Origin: Goodfellowiella coeruleoviolacea | Lineage (GTDB): Bacteria; Actinomycetota; Actinomycetes; Mycobacteriales; Pseudonocardiaceae | DNA: 64,000 nucleotides | Direction of reading: 5' to 3' | Assembly (NCBI RefSeq): GCF_024171785.1 | Contig: NZ_JAMTCK010000020.1 | Span: 1-64,000 of the forward strand | Shown here: in pieces, positions 63,989 through 64,000 of the stretch | Layout: each line of letters starts with the position of its first letter | How positions within the stretch are numbered: the stretch's first letter is position 1 | The notes under the pieces: generated by a model | Databases searched by the model: none | Told to the model about the DNA's origin: nothing | What the model saw: only the letters and a program-made list of their open reading frames with translations | Made by a program: the position numbers and the translations under genes

Positions 63989-64000
63989 GCACCACTCGAC

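Noticed and set aside
1-64000. rRNA, tRNA and CRISPR features
   Set aside because: Looked for by eye (tRNA-like cloverleaf ends, 16S/23S motifs, regular repeats) and none seen. A covariance-model scan would settle tRNA and small RNA genes.

Overview
The window looks like chromosomal DNA of a filamentous, high-GC actinobacterium. A member of the Pseudonocardiales (Saccharothrix/Lentzea/Amycolatopsis-like) is my best guess, from the G/C-biased third codon positions, the many XRE-DUF5753, DUF397 and DUF6879 genes, an AfsR-like regulator, the large secreted RHS proteins and the WXG100-type toxins. The genus is an inference. I see no rRNA, tRNA or CRISPR array.

Layout. 0-6.2 kb: the tail of an IS110-family transposase, a SpoU RNA methyltransferase, two bacterial-PH membrane proteins facing a TetR regulator across a clear operator, a VOC protein and an ArsR-type regulator. 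6.2-21.3 kb: a secretion block with an RHS toxin (C-terminus resembling Tse2-type ADP-ribosyltransferases) and its probable immunity gene, a divergent FG-GAP/ricin-lectin protein, two tandem small secreted paralogues and a sialidase with three LamG-like domains. 21.3-28.8 kb: housekeeping and regulatory genes: an ArsR remnant, an immunity-like protein, methionine aminopeptidase, a RibD-C/DHFR-like protein beside an ECF41 sigma factor with its own promoter, a PadR-DUF1048-DUF1048 operon and an AfsR-type regulator lacking its TPR end. 29-41.5 kb: a beta-propeller surface protein, then a 3305-residue RHS protein with a self-cleaving HINT module, an unrecognised 120-residue Gly/Ala-rich tip and a two-helix membrane immunity candidate 8 bases downstream.

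41.5-46.2 kb: an SMR efflux gene, an Rrf2 regulator with its MFS pump (the same operator twice), and a methyltransferase, a small Cys-containing peptide ORF and a kinase-like gene in a row. 46.3-49.5 kb: a chain of six overlapping small genes facing an XRE-DUF5753/DUF397 pair across a leader with long inverted repeats. 49.9-53 kb: a RiPP-like locus: a small gene, DUF6879, an XRE-DUF5753 regulator, a 42-residue precursor-like peptide and an overlapping protein-isoaspartate-methyltransferase homologue with the C-terminal extension of RiPP-maturing enzymes. No ATP-grasp or LanC-type partner is visible, so it resembles the stand-alone aspartimide (imiditide) type. 53-64 kb: a Tat-signal TPR-like protein, a type VII-type toxin (polymorphic toxin 44) with its partner, an MFS pump, a SUKH-like protein, a TetR-controlled redox operon (azoreductase, PPOX, DsbA-like, metallo-beta-lactamase fold) with three matching operators, a LysE exporter and another WXG100-type pair running off the edge.

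Main themes are polymorphic toxins with immunity genes (two RHS loci and two type VII-like loci), local transcription switches whose operators can be read directly, and one candidate post-translationally modified peptide locus.
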